A stretch of 64,000 nt of DNA from Cyclobacteriaceae bacterium (GTDB taxonomy: Bacteria; Bacteroidota; Bacteroidia; Cytophagales; Cyclobacteriaceae): assembly GCA_016786495.1 (NCBI GenBank), contig JAEUUJ010000081.1, forward strand, positions 1-64,000, in the 5' to 3' direction. Positions within the stretch are counted from its first letter, which is position 1. Each line of letters opens with the position of its first letter. A program made the translations under genes and the position numbers. Shown piece after piece: positions 60,888 to 64,000 of the stretch. Below the pieces are notes generated by a model. It had not been told where the DNA came from. It saw only the letters and a program-made list of their open reading frames with translations, and ran no database searches.

Positions 60888-62630
60888 ATGAAGCTTGCCG
60901 CTGCACTTGTGCTCGTCACCGCTGCCGTATTTGCACAGGCCCCTGAAGTTCCTGACAAAATGCAGTTTGCCGGAATCACGCTTACGATTCGCGATGATGC
61001 CAGACGCGAGATCCAAAAGGATGTTAATATGCTTACGCAATCGGCTAAGCATCATACCATCAAAGTGGAGCGAGCTAAGACTTATTTCCCGATCATCGAA
61101 AAGATTTTTGCAGAAGAAAATGTTCCGGACGATTTCAAATACCTGGTACTTCAGGAAAGCGCGCTGATTGCTGACGCAGTTTCGGTTTCCAATGCAGTGG
61201 GATTCTGGCAATTCAAAGATTTCACGGCCGTTGAAATGGGGTTGCGCGTTGACAAGGAAATTGACGAACGCATGAACATTGTTTCGGCTACGCGCGGTGC
61301 TGCACGCTATATCAAAAAGAACAACTATTACTTTAATAATTGGGTGTATGCGCTTCAGGCGTACCAGATGGGTGCCGGGGGTACCATGAAGGCCGTGAAA
61401 GACTACCAGAGCGGAACGAAGCACATGACCATCACTTCAGAAACCTATTGGTACGTAAAGAAATTTCTTGCGCACAAAATTGCCTTCGAAAATTATGTAA
61501 AAGGCCCGGGCGAAGTAAAAGTGTATACCATCACCAATCGAACGAAACGATCAATCAAAGAAGTGGCAGACGAGTTTGCGATTGATGAGGAACAACTCCG
61601 GCAATACAATAAATGGGTTCGGAAAGATCATATTCCTGATGATAAATCGTACATGCTCTCCATTCCAACAATAGGGGAGTCTGCAAAACGCAATGCAGCG
61701 ATTGCCCGGGCGGAATCGTCAAACCCGTTGGAACCGCCCAAACGTATTGACGCTGAGCCTGCACGTGCTTCAACGACAACGATGATGCTGCACGGGATTC
61801 CGGCCATCAAAGCGATTGCAGGTGAAACACCGTCTGCGTTAGCAAAACGTGCAGATGTTGATTTGTCGGGCTTTTTACGGTACAACGATATTTCAGTGAG
61901 TGATCGAATCAATGCCGGAAAATTTTATTACCTCAAACGGAAGAAGACCCGCGGGCCGGTATCGCACCACGTAGTAATCGTAGGCGATAATTTGTGGTCG
62001 ATCAGTCAGCAGTACGGAGTTCAGCTTCGCAAACTGGAACGATACAATAAAATTGATCGCGACAACACGTTGAAAGAGGGATCTGTTATTTACCTGACGG
62101 GTAAGCGTACGGTGGAAGCGGTACCAGAAGCAGAAGAGCCTGCTGTCGAGATTGAGACGGGCGACACATTCAACTGGACTGTTCAGCCGCAGGCTAACCC
62201 TGTGCCCGATGTTCCGGCAACTCCGCTTCCGCCACAACAAACTCCTGTTGAGCCGAAACAGGAACTAGCGCAGCCTGACTCCGTGAAGGCTGATACTATA
62301 TCGTTTGATCAGCATGTAGTGGTTGCCGGGGAAACCTTGTATTCAATCGCCAAGCGATTTGAGGTGGGTGTGATGCAGGTTGCAGAGTGGAACAACCTCT
62401 CATTGTCGGACGGGATCAAGCCGGGTCAAATTTTACGACTCCGGAAGCCTTCGGAAACGTTAGCAGCGCCCGCAGCCACGGAAGTGATTCACACCGTTAA
62501 GGCATCTGACACGTTGTACAGCATTGCGCGGGAGTATGGTGTTACCATCAAGGAGCTCATGGATTGGAACAAAAAGAAAGATTTCGCGCTTTCGGTAGGC
62601 GAAAAACTCGTGATCGTAAAAAAGCCCTAG
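60888..62630 (+). CDS. LysM-containing lytic transglycosylase (MltD-like)
   Basis: A 580-residue exported murein enzyme. After a signal peptide (MKLAAALVLVTAAVFAQ) comes an SLT domain (about 65-190) with the catalytic Glu in VLQESALI, NAVGFWQFK, and AYQMGAGG. Three clear LysM peptidoglycan-binding domains follow (about 361-402, 475-520 and 535-580; VAGETLYSIAKRF and ASDTLYSIAREYG), and two degenerate ones (about 211-260 and 300-350) may precede them. It cleaves glycan strands of peptidoglycan during growth or remodelling. A Pro/Glu-rich linker (about 405-470) separates the first clear LysM from the last two. Confidence 0.93.
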   Translation: MKLAAALVLVTAAVFAQAPEVPDKMQFAGITLTIRDDARREIQKDVNMLTQSAKHHTIKVERAKTYFPIIEKIFAEENVPDDFKYLVLQESALIADAVSVSNAVGFWQFKDFTAVEMGLRVDKEIDERMNIVSATRGAARYIKKNNYYFNNWVYALQAYQMGAGGTMKAVKDYQSGTKHMTITSETYWYVKKFLAHKIAFENYVKGPGEVKVYTITNRTKRSIKEVADEFAIDEEQLRQYNKWVRKDHIPDDKSYMLSIPTIGESAKRNAAIARAESSNPLEPPKRIDAEPARASTTTMMLHGIPAIKAIAGETPSALAKRADVDLSGFLRYNDISVSDRINAGKFYYLKRKKTRGPVSHHVVIVGDNLWSISQQYGVQLRKLERYNKIDRDNTLKEGSVIYLTGKRTVEAVPEAEEPAVEIETGDTFNWTVQPQANPVPDVPATPLPPQQTPVEPKQELAQPDSVKADTISFDQHVVVAGETLYSIAKRFEVGVMQVAEWNNLSLSDGIKPGQILRLRKPSETLAAPAATEVIHTVKASDTLYSIAREYGVTIKELMDWNKKKDFALSVGEKLVIVKKP

Positions 62631-62712
62631 CCATTTTTAGCTTTTTACCCATTTTTGTCTGGTAAATGACCCCATTTTCATTTGTTTTCCTAAAAACCTT
62701 CGCAAAAAGATT

Positions 62713-62721
62713 TATTTTTGT
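62713..62721 (+). promoter_or_regulatory. -7 promoter box of the receiver protein gene
   Basis: TATTTTTGT contains an exact TAnnTTTG match, about 54 bases upstream of the ATG at 62775. A TTTG at 62681-62684 is 28 bases upstream, wider than usual. Confidence 0.35.
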
Positions 62722-62774
62722 AGCTCATAGGAATATCAAAGGTGACCCTATAACCCCTCTAATCGGAAAATTAA

Positions 62775-63185
62775 ATGGTAGCGGAGACGACCCTGGATTT
62801 GGTGATGTTGGTAGATGACAACGATACCGATAATTTTATCAGTAAACGTATTATTGAGATTACCAAGTTTGCAAAAGGAGTAGAAGTAAAGAGTTCGGGA
62901 AAAACAGCGCTCGACTACTTAAAGGAAAATCAAAATAACATCGAGAAAATACCCAGCCTGATTTTTCTCGACATCAACATGCCTATCGTTGACGGATTTG
63001 TATTTCTGTACGAATTCGAAAAATTCAACGAGCTTGTTCGGAACAAATGCAAGGTGATTATCTTATCGAGTTCGGATAACAAACGCGACATCGACAAGAT
63101 CGTGAACAACAATCACGTGATCAAATTCATCACCAAGCCGCTGACCGAGATCGCGCTTGACGAGATCAAACTCGGAAATCTGTAA
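62775..63185 (+). CDS. Stand-alone response regulator receiver protein
   Basis: A 136-residue receiver domain with no output domain. The acidic pocket is LVDDNDTD (about 12-19), the phospho-acceptor is Asp66 in LIFLDINMP, the switch Ser is in IILSSSDN and the conserved Lys-Pro is FITKPLT. Such single-domain regulators act by protein-protein contact, as CheY or Spo0F do. No kinase gene is adjacent in the window. It converges on the truncated permease gene with a 20-base gap. Confidence 0.92.
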   Translation: MVAETTLDLVMLVDDNDTDNFISKRIIEITKFAKGVEVKSSGKTALDYLKENQNNIEKIPSLIFLDINMPIVDGFVFLYEFEKFNELVRNKCKVIILSSSDNKRDIDKIVNNNHVIKFITKPLTEIALDEIKLGNL

Positions 63186-63205
63186 GAATCGCCATCCGAT
63201 CGCAA

Positions 63206-64000
63206 TCACTCCGACCGCAACACCTTGGCGGGATTAATGTTTGCGCCCTTCAGAATCTGGAAACTTACCGTACCCAGCGCAATGAGCGTGAGAATAACTA
63301 CCGGCACTACAAATAAATCCCACTGAAGGCTGATCCGGAAGGCGAATCCCTGCAGCCATTGATCAATACCATACCACGTTAAGGGTACCGCAATCATACA
63401 TGCGATGATGACGAGTTTCAAAAACTGCCACGACAGCAGTGAGAGGATTCCGCTTACCGATGAACCTAGTACTTTACGGATGCTAATTTCTTTGAGTTTT
63501 TGAGTGGTCGTGAACGAAGCGAGGCCCCATAAACCGAGGCAGGCAATTACGATGGCCAGGATCGAGAACAGACTGAATATCTTTCCGAATTGCTGTTCGG
63601 ACTGATACTGCGCATTGAAAAAATCATCCAGAAAGAAATAGTTGAACGGGTTGCCGGGAAATGCCTCCTTGAACGTAGCTTCCACAGTTTTGATCACTTC
63701 ATTCATGTTGCTGCTGTTGACATGGATAGAATAGTTCCTTCGGGAAATCGTATCAGCTTTTAATAACCAGGGCGAATGCTCGGTTTTTAAGGATGCCCAG
63801 TTGTAATTTTTCAATACCCCGAGTATCGCTACCGAATCGTCACCCAGAATAATTTTCTCTTCAAGGGCCTGCTCCGGAGTTCCGAGATTAAACGCAGTAA
63901 GCGCAGCTTCATTGACCAGTACTGATTCCATGTCTGATCTGTTGGCGATGTTAAAGTTGCGCCCGGCAAGCAGGGTCATTCCATAAGTGTCAACAAAGTC
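63206..64000 (-). CDS. FtsX-type ABC transporter permease, C-terminal part (truncated by window edge)
   Basis: The C-terminal 264 codons of an ABC permease of the MacB/FtsX type; the frame stays open to the right edge and reads DFVDTYGMTLLAGRNFN there, so it is cut by the window and not broken. A periplasmic MacB-type core domain (EVIKTVEATFKEAFPGNPF) is followed by three transmembrane segments, with the family motif FTTQKLKEISIRKVLGSSVSGI after the first and the C-terminal ANINPAKVLRSE. Large tandem permeases of this family in Bacteroidota are usually of unknown substrate, possibly antimicrobial peptides or lipids. Confidence 0.88.
   Translation of the reverse strand, partial: DFVDTYGMTLLAGRNFNIANRSDMESVLVNEAALTAFNLGTPEQALEEKIILGDDSVAILGVLKNYNWASLKTEHSPWLLKADTISRRNYSIHVNSSNMNEVIKTVEATFKEAFPGNPFNYFFLDDFFNAQYQSEQQFGKIFSLFSILAIVIACLGLWGLASFTTTQKLKEISIRKVLGSSVSGILSLLSWQFLKLVIIACMIAVPLTWYGIDQWLQGFAFRISLQWDLFVVPVVILTLIALGTVSFQILKGANINPAKVLRSE

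Noticed and set aside
1-64000. tRNA, rRNA, riboswitch or insertion-sequence signals
   Set aside because: No cloverleaf, rRNA-like stretch, known aptamer core, transposase or terminal inverted repeats was seen by reading; a covariance-model scan would be needed for certainty.

Overview
This window looks like chromosome of a Bacteroidota bacterium, most likely of the order Cytophagales. The evidence is two PorP/SprF-type proteins of the type IX secretion system (T9SS), four very large secreted proteins ending in the type B (gliding-motility-associated) C-terminal domain, one ending in a type A domain, lipoproteins with acidic residues after the lipobox cysteine, and a recurring promoter box TAnnTTTG(C) close to start codons. 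I found no tRNA, rRNA, CRISPR array, transposase or prophage. Genus cannot be fixed from sequence alone.

Layout. 1-8.8 kb: an M24 peptidase, then a leftward cluster encoding a lamin-tail-domain (LTD) lipoprotein, a DUF4956 membrane protein, an HlyD-type adaptor, a TolC-like protein, a CotH-kinase/LTD surface protein and RNase HI. 8.9-16.7 kb: housekeeping and envelope genes (MarC, TPR protein, Na+/H+ antiporter, class V aminotransferase, aroQ, xerD, DUF4136 protein, beta-barrel protein, pyrD). 16.7-26.2 kb: PorP and a 1562-residue T9SS cargo protein, divergent from a beta-propeller sensor kinase and its NarL-type regulator. 26.3-35.1 kb: an S9 oligopeptidase lipoprotein, an unknown secreted protein, a second T9SS group (cargo, beta-helix protein, PorP) and an MFS exporter. 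35.1-40.5 kb: a leftward operon of a cytochrome c/dehydrogenase lipoprotein, a cysteine-free SUMF1-fold protein and a DUF1080 protein, then an M28 peptidase. 40.5-50.2 kb: two more type B cargo genes next to a second two-component system. 50.3-62.6 kb: a rightward run of ftsK, a LolA-like gene, pyrF, DUF2851, a polytopic membrane protein, a PglD/NeuD-like acyltransferase, a nucleoside phosphorylase, an M16 peptidase, an O-methyltransferase and a LysM lytic transglycosylase. The window ends with a stand-alone receiver protein and a truncated FtsX-type permease.

How the genes fit together. The themes are cell-surface protein export (three T9SS cargo groups, two with a PorP and two beside HisKA_3/NarL two-component systems) and envelope maintenance. 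Two stretches deserve most attention. One is the LTD/DUF4956/HlyD/TolC/CotH cluster, which has adaptor and outer-membrane channel genes but no recognisable pump. The other is the 33.8-47.3 kb region, where a palindrome CACATnATnATGTG occurs exactly upstream of both cargo genes beside a two-component system, with a degenerate copy upstream of a PorP gene. Intergenic gaps are short: none exceeds about 260 bases.
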